Of a stretch of 64,000 bases of DNA, positions 35,287 to 44,016 are shown in pieces; the stretch's first letter is position 1, and every line of letters starts with the position of its first letter. The stretch comes from Halogranum rubrum (GTDB taxonomy: Archaea; Halobacteriota; Halobacteria; Halobacteriales; Haloferacaceae). The position numbers were made by a program, and so were the translations under genes. The notes under the pieces are model-generated. The model was not told where the DNA came from, did not search any database, and saw nothing but the letters and a program-made list of their open reading frames with translations. The stretch covers positions 148,890 through 212,889 of the forward strand of contig NZ_FOTC01000005.1 of assembly GCF_900114455.1 (NCBI RefSeq). Reading direction: 5' to 3'.

Positions 35287-38200
35287 ATGAGACCAGCAGA
35301 CGAACGCTACTTCGCCCGCATCGAAGGCCGACTGGACGAGGCGTTCGAACGCGCCGAGGCGGCCCGCGAACAGGGTTACGACCCGGCGACCGAAATCGAG
35401 ATTCCGGTCGCCAAAGACATGGCCGACCGCGTCGAGAACATCCTCGGGATACCCGGCGTCGCCGAACGCGTCCGCGAACTCGAAGGCGAGATGTCCCGCG
35501 AAGAGGCTGCTCTCGAACTCGTCACCGACTTCGTCGAGGGAAGCGTCGGTGACTACGACACCGACGCCGGGAAGGTCGAAGGTGCAGTCCGAACTGCCGT
35601 CGCCCTCCTCACCGAGGGCGTCGTCGCCGCTCCCATCGAGGGTATCGACCGCGTCGAAATCCTCCAGAACGACGACGGCACCGAGTTCGTCAACGTCTAC
35701 TACGCCGGGCCGATTCGCTCGGCGGGTGGGACCGCACAGGCGCTCTCCGTGCTCGTCGCCGACTACGCCCGGTCCCTCCTGGGCATCGACGAGTACAAGG
35801 CCAGAACCGACGAGGTCGAACGCTACGCCGAGGAAGTCGCGCTCTACGACAAAGAGACGGGACTCCAGTACTCGCCGAAGGACAAGGAGACGAAGTTCAT
35901 CGCCGAGCACATGCCCATCATGCTCGACGGCGAGGCGACGGGCGACGAAGAGGTCTCGGGATTCCGTGACCTCGAACGCGTCGACACCAACAGCGCCCGC
36001 GGAGGGATGTGTCTCGTCATGGCCGAGGGTATCGCCCTGAAAGCGCCGAAGATTCAGCGCTACACCCGCCAACTCGACGAAGTCGACTGGCCGTGGCTCC
36101 AAGACCTCATCGACGGTACGTACTACGATAGCGACGGTGGCGACGAAGCGGACGCAGACTCCGACGATAGCGAGGAAGCCGACGCCGACGCAGACGAAGT
36201 CGAGGGCGACGACGACCTCGAACCCGACGAACCACAGGGACCCCCCCGCGTCGAACCCGCGACGAAGTACCTCCGGGACCTCATCGCCGGCCGCCCGGTC
36301 TTCGGGCATCCCAGCGAAGCGGGCGGGTTCCGACTCCGCTACGGTCGCGCCCGAAACCACGGCTTTGCGACGGCGGGCGTCCACCCGGCGACGATGCACC
36401 TCGTCGACGACTTCCTCGCGACGGGCACGCAGATAAAGACCGAACGACCCGGCAAAGCCGGCGGGGTCATCCCCGTCGACTCCATCGAAGGGCCGACGGT
36501 CCGTCTCGCCAACGGCGACGTCCGCCGCATCGACGACCCCGAGACGGCGCTCGAACTCCGAAACGGCGTCGAGAAGATTCTGGACCTCGGCGAGTATCTC
36601 GTCAACTACGGCGAGTTCGTCGAGAACAACCATCCGCTCGCCCCGGCGTCCTACACCCACGAGTGGTGGCTACAGGACCTCGAACACGCCGGTGTCGACG
36701 TACAGGCGATGGAAGACGACCCCCACATCGACCTCGAACAGCCAGATATCGAGGAGGCACTGGAGTGGGCCGACGAGTACGACGCGCCGCTCCATCCGGC
36801 GTACACCTACCTCTGGCACGACATCACGGTCGAGCAGTTCGAGATGCTGGCCGACGCTGTCGCCGCCGGCGACGTCGTCGAGGGCGTCCTCGCCATCGAA
36901 CACACCGAGACGACACGGACGGCGCTCGAAGCGATTCTCCTCCCGCACTCACAGACGCCGGACGCGCTTCGTATCCCGGAGTGGCGGCCGTTCGTCCGAA
37001 CGCTCGGTCTCTCTGACGGTCTGCAAAAGGAGTGGGACGACCTCTCCGAGTCGGCCCGCGCGTGGGACGACGGGAACAACGCGATGAAGGCTATCGAGGA
37101 AGTCGCTCCCTTCACCGTCCAAGAGCGTGCGCCGACCCGAATCGGCGCGCGGATGGGTCGCCCGGAGAAGTCCGAGAGTCGTGACCTCTCTCCCGCGGTT
37201 CACACGCTCTTTCCCATCAGCGAGGCCGGCGGCAGTCAGCGCAACGTCGCCGACGCCGCCCGCCTGATGAACGACAAGGGCCAACGCGGCGTGATGGACC
37301 TCCTCATCGGTGCTCGCGAGTGCACCGACTGCGGACACCACACGTACAAGACGAAATGCACCGAGTGCGGCGGCCACACCGAACCACGCTTCGTCTGCGA
37401 AGAGTGCGACATCGAGGCCGAACCCGACGAGTCGGGCCGCGTCGAGTGTCCCCGGTGTGAACGCGAAATCGAGAGCCTCGAGTGGCAGACCGTCGACCTG
37501 AACAGCGAGTTCCACTCGGCGATGGAGACGGTCGGCGAGCGCGAAGCCTCGTTCAAGATTCTGAAAGGTGTGAAGGGGCTCACCTCGGCACACAAGACTC
37601 CCGAGGCAATCGAGAAAGGCGTCCTCCGCGCGAAGAACGGCGTCACCGCGTTCAAAGACGGCACCGTCCGATACGACATGACGGACCTCCCCGTCACGTC
37701 GGTCCGCCCCGACGAACTCGACGTCACCGCCGACCACTTCCGGCAACTCGGCTACGAGGAGGACATCGACGGCGAACCCCTCAGGTTCGACGACCAGTTG
37801 GTCGAACTCAAAGTCCAAGACATCGTCCTCTCGGACGGCGCGGCCGAACACATGCTCAAGACGGCCGACTTCGTCGACGACTTACTGGAGAAGTTCTACG
37901 ACCTCCCACCCTTCTACGAGGTCAACGAACGCGACGACCTCATCGGTGAACTGGTCTTCGGGATGGCTCCGCACACGTCGGCGGCGACGGTCGGGAGAGT
38001 CGTAGGATTCACTAGCGCTGCTGTCGGATACGCACATCCTTACTTTCATGCAGCAAAACGAAGAAATTGTGACGGCGACGAGGACTGCGTCATGCTCCTC
38101 ATGGACGGTCTGTTGAACTTCTCGAAGGAGTTCCTCCCCGACAAGCGCGGCGGGAAGATGGACGCGCCGCTCGTGATGTCCTCGCGTATCGACCCCTCGG

Positions 38201-38820
38201 AAATCGACGACGAGGCGCACAACATGGACATCGTCCGGCAGTATCCGCGCGAGTTCTACGAGGCGACGAGAGAGATGGCCGACCCCGGCGATGTCGAGGA
38301 CATCGTCACCATCGCGGAGGACAACCTCGGCACCGACTTGGAGTACACCGGGTTCGACCACACCCACGACACGACGAACATCGCGCTCGGCCCGGACCTC
38401 TCGGCGTACAAGACGCTCGGGTCGATGATGGACAAGATGGACGCCCAGTTGCTTCTCTCACGCAAACTCCGCGCCGTCGACGAGACGGACGTCGCCGAAC
38501 GCGTCATCGAGGGGCACTTCCTGCCGGACCTCATCGGGAACCTCCGGGCGTTCTCCCGACAGGAGACGCGGTGTCTCGACTGCGGCGAGAAGTACCGACG
38601 GATGCCGCTGACCGGCGACTGCCGCGAGTGCGGTGGGCGCGTGAACCTGACCGTCCATCAGGGGTCGGTGAACAAGTACATGGACGTCGCCATCGAGGTG
38701 GCCGAGGAGTTCGGCTGTCGCGAGTACACGAAACAGCGACTCGCGATTCTCGAACGTTCGTTGGAGAGCGTGTTCGAAAACGACAAGAACAAACAGTCCG
38801 GTATCGCGGACTTCATGTAG
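35287..38820 (+). CDS. polC: DNA polymerase D (PolII) large subunit DP2
   Basis: 1177 residues, the catalytic subunit of the archaeal replicative polymerase D. The active site is HAAKRRNCDGDED at residues 921-933. Two zinc-binding regions are seen (CTDCGHHTYKTKCTECGG near 680, CLDCGEKYRRM near 1097), and the tail KQSGIADFM is a PCNA-interacting peptide. Residues 285-317 are an acidic insertion. No intein is present, but codons 904-928 are strikingly AT-ending right up to the known intein site between N927 and C928. Confidence 0.97.
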   Translation: MRPADERYFARIEGRLDEAFERAEAAREQGYDPATEIEIPVAKDMADRVENILGIPGVAERVRELEGEMSREEAALELVTDFVEGSVGDYDTDAGKVEGAVRTAVALLTEGVVAAPIEGIDRVEILQNDDGTEFVNVYYAGPIRSAGGTAQALSVLVADYARSLLGIDEYKARTDEVERYAEEVALYDKETGLQYSPKDKETKFIAEHMPIMLDGEATGDEEVSGFRDLERVDTNSARGGMCLVMAEGIALKAPKIQRYTRQLDEVDWPWLQDLIDGTYYDSDGGDEADADSDDSEEADADADEVEGDDDLEPDEPQGPPRVEPATKYLRDLIAGRPVFGHPSEAGGFRLRYGRARNHGFATAGVHPATMHLVDDFLATGTQIKTERPGKAGGVIPVDSIEGPTVRLANGDVRRIDDPETALELRNGVEKILDLGEYLVNYGEFVENNHPLAPASYTHEWWLQDLEHAGVDVQAMEDDPHIDLEQPDIEEALEWADEYDAPLHPAYTYLWHDITVEQFEMLADAVAAGDVVEGVLAIEHTETTRTALEAILLPHSQTPDALRIPEWRPFVRTLGLSDGLQKEWDDLSESARAWDDGNNAMKAIEEVAPFTVQERAPTRIGARMGRPEKSESRDLSPAVHTLFPISEAGGSQRNVADAARLMNDKGQRGVMDLLIGARECTDCGHHTYKTKCTECGGHTEPRFVCEECDIEAEPDESGRVECPRCEREIESLEWQTVDLNSEFHSAMETVGEREASFKILKGVKGLTSAHKTPEAIEKGVLRAKNGVTAFKDGTVRYDMTDLPVTSVRPDELDVTADHFRQLGYEEDIDGEPLRFDDQLVELKVQDIVLSDGAAEHMLKTADFVDDLLEKFYDLPPFYEVNERDDLIGELVFGMAPHTSAATVGRVVGFTSAAVGYAHPYFHAAKRRNCDGDEDCVMLLMDGLLNFSKEFLPDKRGGKMDAPLVMSSRIDPSEIDDEAHNMDIVRQYPREFYEATREMADPGDVEDIVTIAEDNLGTDLEYTGFDHTHDTTNIALGPDLSAYKTLGSMMDKMDAQLLLSRKLRAVDETDVAERVIEGHFLPDLIGNLRAFSRQETRCLDCGEKYRRMPLTGDCRECGGRVNLTVHQGSVNKYMDVAIEVAEEFGCREYTKQRLAILERSLESVFENDKNKQSGIADFM
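37990..38070 (+). other. AT-rich codon tract ending at the vacant PolII intein site
   Basis: By hand count 19 of the 25 codons for residues 904-928 end in A or T, against 1 of the next 20 and 4 of the preceding 25. The protein sequence is conserved, so the change is synonymous. The tract ends at the AAT|TGT junction where PolII inteins insert in other archaea. Confidence 0.75.
38780..38820 (+). repeat. polC 3'-end repeat, copy 1 (inside the gene)
   Basis: 41 bp covering the PCNA-binding tail and stop codon; matches 38898-38938 at 39 of 41 positions. Confidence 0.85.
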
Positions 38821-38836
38821 AGCTTAGCACCTGCTG

Positions 38837-38843
38837 TTTTTTT
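38837..38843 (+). terminator. T-run after polC
   Basis: Seven consecutive T residues 17 nt after the polC stop, a typical archaeal terminator. Confidence 0.5.
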
Positions 38844-38897
38844 GGTCCAGACTTTTCGAGCCGAGTGGTGTGTCCACTCGGCGATGAAAAAGGTGGA

Positions 38898-38938
38898 ACG
38901 AGAAGAACAAACAGTCCGGTATCGCGGACTTCGTGTAG
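38898..38938 (+). repeat. polC 3'-end repeat, copy 2 (downstream)
   Basis: Near-identical to the polC end and still reads NEKNKQSGIADFV then TAG, but an in-frame TGA at 38885 isolates it from polC, so it is a remnant. Confidence 0.85.
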
Positions 38939-39022
38939 CGCGTTCGGATTTCCAAGGGCTGCCTCGCCGTCTGAACCAGTCGTACCGCGATTTATCTCCT
39001 TGGCACGCGTACACATACGTCT

Positions 39023-39316
39023 ATGAGCCAAGAATCGACCAAGGTGACCGTGGGAACGACCGTCTACACCGAGGCAGGCGAACCAATCGGGACCATCCGC
39101 GGACTCGGCGACGACGGGTTCTTCGTGACGACACGCGAGGGCGTGGTCGGGATGTCAATCGAACACGAGCGGTCGGGCCACGAGTTCGGCGAGGCGGAAC
39201 TCGTCTGGCGCTGTGCGGAGTGCGGCGAGATGGGCAAAATCGACTCCGACCTTCCGGAGACGTGCCCCAACTGCGACACGCCGAAGGAGAACCTGTTCTA
39301 CTGGACCGAAGACTGA
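39023..39316 (+). CDS. Two-domain zinc-ribbon protein (haloarchaeal, resembles DUF7130)
   Basis: 97 residues. The N-terminal ~65 residues are beta-rich with the SPVGTTVYTEAGEPIGTIRG-like PRC-barrel look (GTTVYTEAGEPIGTIRG). The C-terminus is a rubredoxin-like zinc ribbon: WRCAECGEMGKID and ETCPNCDTPKENLFYW. Such proteins have no assigned role; the combination suggests a small adaptor. Confidence 0.75.
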   Translation: MSQESTKVTVGTTVYTEAGEPIGTIRGLGDDGFFVTTREGVVGMSIEHERSGHEFGEAELVWRCAECGEMGKIDSDLPETCPNCDTPKENLFYWTED

Positions 39317-39376
39317 CCGAACTGCTCGTCCGTCCGCGAACGACTCTGTTTTCAGGTCGCCGTTCGAGGTCCACGT

Positions 39377-40273
39377 ATGGATATCGTCGTCTTCGGCGCG
39401 GGAAGCCTCGGCAGCCTCGTCGGCGGCTTACTCGCTCGCGTCCACGAGGTGACGCTCGTCGGCCGTGACCCACACGTGTCCCGGGTTCGGGAAACGGGCC
39501 TCCACATTACCGGCGAACGTACCGCCCACGTCCACCCGGACGCCGTCGCCGACGGCGGAAACCTCGCCGCCGACCTCGCCATCGTGACGGTCAAGTCGTT
39601 CGACACGTCCGACGCCGCCGACACACTCGCGAGCGGGTCGTTCGAGGCGGTCCTCTCGCTCCAGAACGGACTGACGGAGGAGTTACTGACCACCCGACTC
39701 GACGCCCCCGTCCTCGCCGGAACCGCGACCTACGGCGCACGGCTTCTGGAACCCGGGCAGGTCGAGTGTACCGGTGTCGGGAGAGTCGTCCTCGGGGCAC
39801 TCGACGGCGGAACCTCGTCACACGCCGAACGCATCGGGAAGGCGTTCCGCGACGCCGATATCGAGACGCTCGTCGCGAGCGACATGCCTCGGCGACGCTG
39901 GGAGAAACTCGCGGTCAACGCGGGTATCAACGCCGTCACCGCACTCGCCCGCGTCGACAACGGCGCACTTGCCGACGGCGACGCCGCAGACGTGGGCCAC
40001 GCCGCCGCTCGCGAGACGGCCCGTGTCGCTCGCGCCGAGAGCGTTCGACTGCCGAACCGCGTCGCTCGCGACGCACTCGATACGGTCGTCGAGGAGACGG
40101 CCAAGAACCGTTCTTCGATGTTACAGGACGTCGAGCGCGACAAGCGAACCGAAGTCGACGCCATCAGCGGTGTCGTCGTCGACAAGGGCGACGACCACGG
40201 CATCGACGTCCCGACGAACCGCGTCCTCGCGGGACTGTTGCGGGCGTGGGAGTCCGAGCGGGGGCTTCGATGA
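39377..40273 (+). CDS. panE: 2-dehydropantoate 2-reductase
   Basis: 298 residues with the N-terminal dinucleotide motif VVFGAGSLGSLVGGLL, the catalytic lysine region RRRWEKLAVNAGINAVTAL and C-terminal SMLQDVERDKRTEVDAISGV, all standard for ketopantoate reductase. It makes pantoate with NADPH for coenzyme A synthesis. Its stop overlaps the start of the SMR exporter gene (ATGA). Confidence 0.93.
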   Translation: MDIVVFGAGSLGSLVGGLLARVHEVTLVGRDPHVSRVRETGLHITGERTAHVHPDAVADGGNLAADLAIVTVKSFDTSDAADTLASGSFEAVLSLQNGLTEELLTTRLDAPVLAGTATYGARLLEPGQVECTGVGRVVLGALDGGTSSHAERIGKAFRDADIETLVASDMPRRRWEKLAVNAGINAVTALARVDNGALADGDAADVGHAAARETARVARAESVRLPNRVARDALDTVVEETAKNRSSMLQDVERDKRTEVDAISGVVVDKGDDHGIDVPTNRVLAGLLRAWESERGLR

Positions 40274-40593
40274 GTCGACTCGCGTGGGCGACGCTCGTCG
40301 TCGCCGCACTCTTCGAGATAGTGTGGGCGGTCAACCTCGAATACGCCGACGGTTTCTCGAATCTGCGCGCGTCGGCCGTCGTGGTCGTGGCGATGGCCCT
40401 CAGCGTCGGACTCCTCTCGAGGGCGGTCCAGACCCTGCCGGTCGGCACCGCCTACGCCGTCTGGACCGGTATCGGCGCGGTCGGAACTGCCATACTGGGT
40501 ATCGTCCTCTTCGACGAACCGGCGACGGCGGTTCGACTGGGCTGTATCGCCACCATCGTCGCCGGTATCGTCGGGCTACAGGTGACGGCGTGA
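40270..40593 (+). CDS. SMR-family exporter, Gdx/SugE (guanidinium) type
   Basis: 107 residues, four helices. The essential membrane glutamate is E16 in LFEIVWAVNLEYADGFS; the loop AVWTGIGAVGTAILGIVLF matches the Gdx/SugE subgroup, which exports guanidinium in exchange for protons, more closely than EmrE. It functions as an antiparallel dimer. It is translationally coupled to panE, an unusual partner. The specificity assignment rests on motif resemblance only. Confidence 0.85.
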   Translation: MSRLAWATLVVAALFEIVWAVNLEYADGFSNLRASAVVVVAMALSVGLLSRAVQTLPVGTAYAVWTGIGAVGTAILGIVLFDEPATAVRLGCIATIVAGIVGLQVTA

Positions 40594-40610
40594 GCGGGTG
40601 AACGAGTGAA

Positions 40611-40818
40611 CTACCGTTCTGCGTCGTCCGGAGATGTCGAGACGCTCGACGCCGGAGACGCCGGGGTGTCGTCTTCGACGCTCACGCCGGTGACGACGAA
40701 CCGAGAACCACTTCGCGGCCGGTTCGTGCCGGTACTGCCAACTGTACGTAGCGAGTCCGACGAGAATCACACTCGCGACGAAGAGCAAGTAGGTCGGAAT
40801 GGTCGATTCGAGATTCAT
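40611..40818 (-). pseudogene. Internally deleted histidine kinase remnant
   Basis: The frame starts MNLESTIPTYLLFVASVILV and continues LATYSWQYRHEPAAKWF, the first helix and WxWRHRxxPGA-type loop of haloarchaeal 7TM-type sensor kinases. After a one-base phase change the sequence reads SGSRFVVTGVSVEDDTPASP and ends DDAER-stop, like the last strand and tail of a HATPase domain. Everything between is missing. An AT-rich TATA-like element (40831-40842) still precedes the ATG. Confidence 0.5.
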
Positions 40819-40928
40819 TAGATTCGTTATTGATATATTATACGTCTCATTGAACCTTCGCCCGCGTACGTGGACACGTACACCTCGAAAAGAGCTATAT
40901 CGCTGTTTCGACCGCGATACCGGCCGAA

Positions 40929-42473
40929 CTACTCCATATAGCCGAGGTCACGCAGTCGTTCTTGCGCCTCCTCGTCCATGTCCTGCACCGCGTCGTCTGT
41001 CACGTCGGCGTCGTCTGCGCTGTCCCACGCGCTACCGATATCCGACTCGAACTCCGAGAGCATCGCCTCGGTCTCTCGAATCAGGTCGTCGTCCGACTGT
41101 GCGAGATTGGTCGTCTCCTCGGGGTCGTCGTCGATGCGGTAGGCTTCGTCCTCGATGCGGTCGATACGGATATACTTCGACTCCAATCGACGGGCCGCCC
41201 GCATCCGCGAGTAGTACCGCGAGTCTTCGGGCAGTGTGATTCCCGCCTTCTTGGCTTTCTCTTCGAGTTGCTTCAGTTCGACCACTGGGCGAGAGTACTC
41301 GACGAAGGCGTACTTGCCGTCGCCGCGCTGACCGGGGTCTCTCGGGTCGTTCGCCTGTTTGAACTGTCGGTAGCTTCCGGAGATGAGCGAGCGCGTTCGG
41401 TCGAGGGCGACGACGTCGTCACCGGGTGAGGCGGGCGTCCCGCCTTCGACACCGAGCGAGTCGAGGACGGTGTGATAGAGGTCGATGAGTTCGACTTGGT
41501 CCTCGCGGCGTTCGTCCTCCAACTCGGGGTGTTTGACCATCAGCGGGACGTTCACGAGCGGGTCGTAGATGCAGAACTCGTGACCGTACAGGTCGTGTTC
41601 GCCGTGGAGTTCGCCGTGGTCCGCACAGACGACGACCATCGTGTCCTCCCAGCGACCCGTCTCTTTCAAGTGGTCGAACAGTCGGGTCAACTGCGAGTCG
41701 ATGTGGGCGATCTCGGCGTCGTAGAGCCCTCTGATGTCTTCCCACTCGTCGTCGTAGATGTCCCGCGCACCCGAGTTGTACTCTTTCGAGTTCTGGCAGA
41801 CTTCCGTCGAGTCGACACCCGGTGCGAACTCGTCTCTGAACTCCTTTGGCGGGTGATAGGGGAGGTGAGCGTCCATCAGGTTGATGAACGTGAAGAACTG
41901 CTCGGAGTCGTCGATGAACTCCATCGCTTGGTCGATGACCGCGGGTGTCTTCGAGTCTGCTCCCTCGCCGCCGGCGAGATACTCGTGAGCGGTGTTACCG
42001 AGGCTCACTAGCTTGTCGGCGATGGCACGAAGTGCCTCGTTGTCGTTGAGCGTCTGCCACGCCTTCGCGAGTGGTCCCGAGAGGAACTCGCCGGGCATGA
42101 CCTCGAAGAAGTTGTCCTGGTCGTCGAACCCGTCGGTTAGATGGGTGTACGGTGTAATCCAGGCGTTCGAGGAGTAACAGGCGGTGTCGTACCCTGCCGC
42201 GGAGAGCGTCTGTGCGAGGGTCGTTGCACCCTTGAGGTAGGGTTTCTCCTGGTCGGCACCGTGCTGACTCGGATACATCCCCGTGAAGAGTGACGCGTGG
42301 ACGGGGAGCGTCCACGGTGCGGGTGCGACTGCCTGTTCGAAGACTGTCGCCTCTTCGGCGAACGTCTCCAGTCCCGGCGTCGTCGGTCTATCGTAGCCGT
42401 ACGGCGTGAGATGGTCCTTCCGGACGGTGTCCATGACGACGAACAGGACGTTCCGGGGGGACTCGCTAGTCAT
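40929..42473 (-). CDS. Sulfatase-fold hydrolase/transferase (alkaline phosphatase superfamily)
   Basis: 514 residues with VLFVVMDTVRKDHLTPYGY (metal Asp), the nucleophile region APAPWTLPVHASLFTGMYPS and VVVCADHGELHGEHD (metal ligands). The nucleophile position is Thr (WTLPVH) rather than the Cys or Ser of the C/S-x-P-x-R sulfatase motif, which fits phosphoglycerol/phosphoethanolamine transferase-like members such as LtaS. It has no membrane segment. Substrate unknown; surface glycan modification or degradation is possible. Confidence 0.85.
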   Translation of the reverse strand: MTSESPRNVLFVVMDTVRKDHLTPYGYDRPTTPGLETFAEEATVFEQAVAPAPWTLPVHASLFTGMYPSQHGADQEKPYLKGATTLAQTLSAAGYDTACYSSNAWITPYTHLTDGFDDQDNFFEVMPGEFLSGPLAKAWQTLNDNEALRAIADKLVSLGNTAHEYLAGGEGADSKTPAVIDQAMEFIDDSEQFFTFINLMDAHLPYHPPKEFRDEFAPGVDSTEVCQNSKEYNSGARDIYDDEWEDIRGLYDAEIAHIDSQLTRLFDHLKETGRWEDTMVVVCADHGELHGEHDLYGHEFCIYDPLVNVPLMVKHPELEDERREDQVELIDLYHTVLDSLGVEGGTPASPGDDVVALDRTRSLISGSYRQFKQANDPRDPGQRGDGKYAFVEYSRPVVELKQLEEKAKKAGITLPEDSRYYSRMRAARRLESKYIRIDRIEDEAYRIDDDPEETTNLAQSDDDLIRETEAMLSEFESDIGSAWDSADDADVTDDAVQDMDEEAQERLRDLGYME

Positions 42474-42579
42474 ACTCGTGGATGCGCGTGTCGACAGGAT
42501 AAACTTCCTGTTCTGTCGGTCGGCCGACGACGCCGAAGCCGTCGCTCACGACGTGGAGAAAACGGAGAACGTTCGCGAA

Positions 42580-42948
42580 TTAGAAGGGAGCCTGTGGACC
42601 TTCGTCGCTGCTGCCGCCGTCGTCGTCGCTGGTCTCGCCGGGGAACGAGGGACTCATGCCGCCACTGCCGCCCATCTCGCTGTCGCCGCCCATGCCGGTC
42701 TCGGCGTGGACTTGGTTGATCTCGGGAATCTCCTTGACCATCCGCGTCTTGATGGCTTGGATGGTCATCGGCGAGATACCGCAGCCGGAACAGGCACCAC
42801 CGAGGAGGATGGTGACCTCGCCCGTCTCGCGGTCGAGGTTCTGAATGGCTGCGCTCCCGCCGTGCATCTGAATCTGCGGGAAGTTCCGGCGGAGGAAGTT
42901 CGTCACGCGGTCTTTGAGGTCGTCCGTCTCCTGACTCTCCGTGCTCAT
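42580..42948 (-). CDS. NifU C-terminal-domain iron-sulfur scaffold protein
   Basis: 122 residues. The core is IQMHGGSAAIQNLD followed by LGGACSGCGISPMTIQ, whose CSGC pair binds a 4Fe-4S cluster in NifU/NfuA proteins. The last ~35 residues are a Gly/Ser/Asp-rich acidic tail, common in haloarchaeal proteins. It probably delivers clusters to apo-proteins such as the XPD-type helicase. Confidence 0.92.
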   Translation of the reverse strand: MSTESQETDDLKDRVTNFLRRNFPQIQMHGGSAAIQNLDRETGEVTILLGGACSGCGISPMTIQAIKTRMVKEIPEINQVHAETGMGGDSEMGGSGGMSPSFPGETSDDDGGSSDEGPQAPF

Positions 42949-43016
42949 GTTCCGGAGTTAGAGGTCTGCGTTCTTAGGCCTTTGGTTCACGCGTGCGCGC
43001 GGAGTTACACCTCACC

Positions 43017-43340
43017 TCACTGCGGTCGGTCGACACCGAACACGCGGTGGAGTTCTGCTTCGATTTCGTCGACGTACCGCTCCAGTGTCGTCTCCAACTT
43101 TTCGTCGTCGACGACGATACCTGTTAGACGGTCGGCGGGATTGTCGGGCAACTGTACGTAGAACTCGCCGTCCTCGTAGAACGGTTCGGACTCGTTCAGA
43201 ATCTGTTGGTCGATACCGTGGATGAGGTCCGACTCGTAACGCTCGTTCATCGTGTTGAAGGCGTTCTTGTAGGCACGCTGGAGTTGCTGGAAGTAGTGGA
43301 TGTACTTGTCCTCGAACTTCTCGGGGTCGAACTCGGGCAT
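43017..43340 (-). CDS. Conserved haloarchaeal protein (resembles DUF5783)
   Basis: 107 residues from the ATG at 43340; much longer in-frame translations upstream are non-coding opposite a VOC gene. MPEFDPEKFEDKYIHYFQQL and YESDLIHGIDQQILNESEPF match a widespread haloarchaeal family I recall as DUF5783, function unknown. The protein is acidic, helical at the N-terminus, and has no signal. Confidence 0.8.
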   Translation of the reverse strand: MPEFDPEKFEDKYIHYFQQLQRAYKNAFNTMNERYESDLIHGIDQQILNESEPFYEDGEFYVQLPDNPADRLTGIVVDDEKLETTLERYVDEIEAELHRVFGVDRPQ

Positions 43341-43559
43341 ACTCGGAGGTTCACGGGCAGAGAGAAAAGTCGGACGATTGGTCGTCGTGGGCAGTATTCT
43401 ATATCGCATAGTGTACTTTACGGGAATCGAGGGGGTCTCATCGAGCACTTCGCGAATACCGCTGTCTTGACGCCTCTCGTGGCCCTCTTCTCGCCGAACG
43501 ACTCCTGTACGACTCTCACACACGAGTAGAGTTACGTGCCCTGCGATGGGACCTGACGT

Positions 43560-43922
43560 ATGACCGACTGGCGACGAATCGACCACGTCTTGCTCACGAT
43601 TCCCCCCGGCGCAGAGTCGGAAGCGCGCGAGTTCTACGGAACCGTCCTCGGACTCAGCGAGATTCCGAAACCCGAGTCGCTCCGTGAACACGGCGGCCTC
43701 TGGTTCCGCGTCGGCGACGACGAACTCCACCTCGGCGTCGAAGCGGGTGACGACCACTCGAAGCGCCATCCGGCGTTCGAAGTCAGCGACGTCGAAAGAA
43801 TGCGTGCTCATCTGACGGACCACGGTGTCGAGACGTTCGACGAACCACCGATTCCGGGCCGTGAGCGGTTCTCGTTCCGCGACCCGTTCGGCAACCGCAT
43901 CGAACTGCTGACCTACCGCTGA
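43560..43922 (+). CDS. VOC/glyoxalase-family protein
   Basis: 120 residues with the paired beta-alpha-beta-beta-beta units of the vicinal oxygen chelate fold: IDHVLLTIPPGAESEAREFY (metal His), LHLGVEAGD and FSFRDPFGNRIELL (metal Glu). Family members include glyoxalases, dioxygenases and antibiotic-binding proteins; the substrate cannot be assigned. Confidence 0.88.
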   Translation: MTDWRRIDHVLLTIPPGAESEAREFYGTVLGLSEIPKPESLREHGGLWFRVGDDELHLGVEAGDDHSKRHPAFEVSDVERMRAHLTDHGVETFDEPPIPGRERFSFRDPFGNRIELLTYR

Positions 43923-44016
43923 ACCTCTTTTCTCTCACAGACGCACGTCTCGTGTGTTCTCTTCAGCGTGGACTCAACTGTCGCGATAAACTCGATACTG
44001 CGATACAGAATCTGCA

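Noticed and set aside
35287..38820. A possible intein or homing endonuclease inside polC
   Set aside because: The protein is continuous across the known site, with CDGDED directly after RRN, and there are no intein splicing blocks.
43341..43823. A long upstream extension of the DUF5783-like gene
   Set aside because: It runs antisense to the VOC gene and lacks similarity; the ATG at 43340 gives the family's usual N-terminus.
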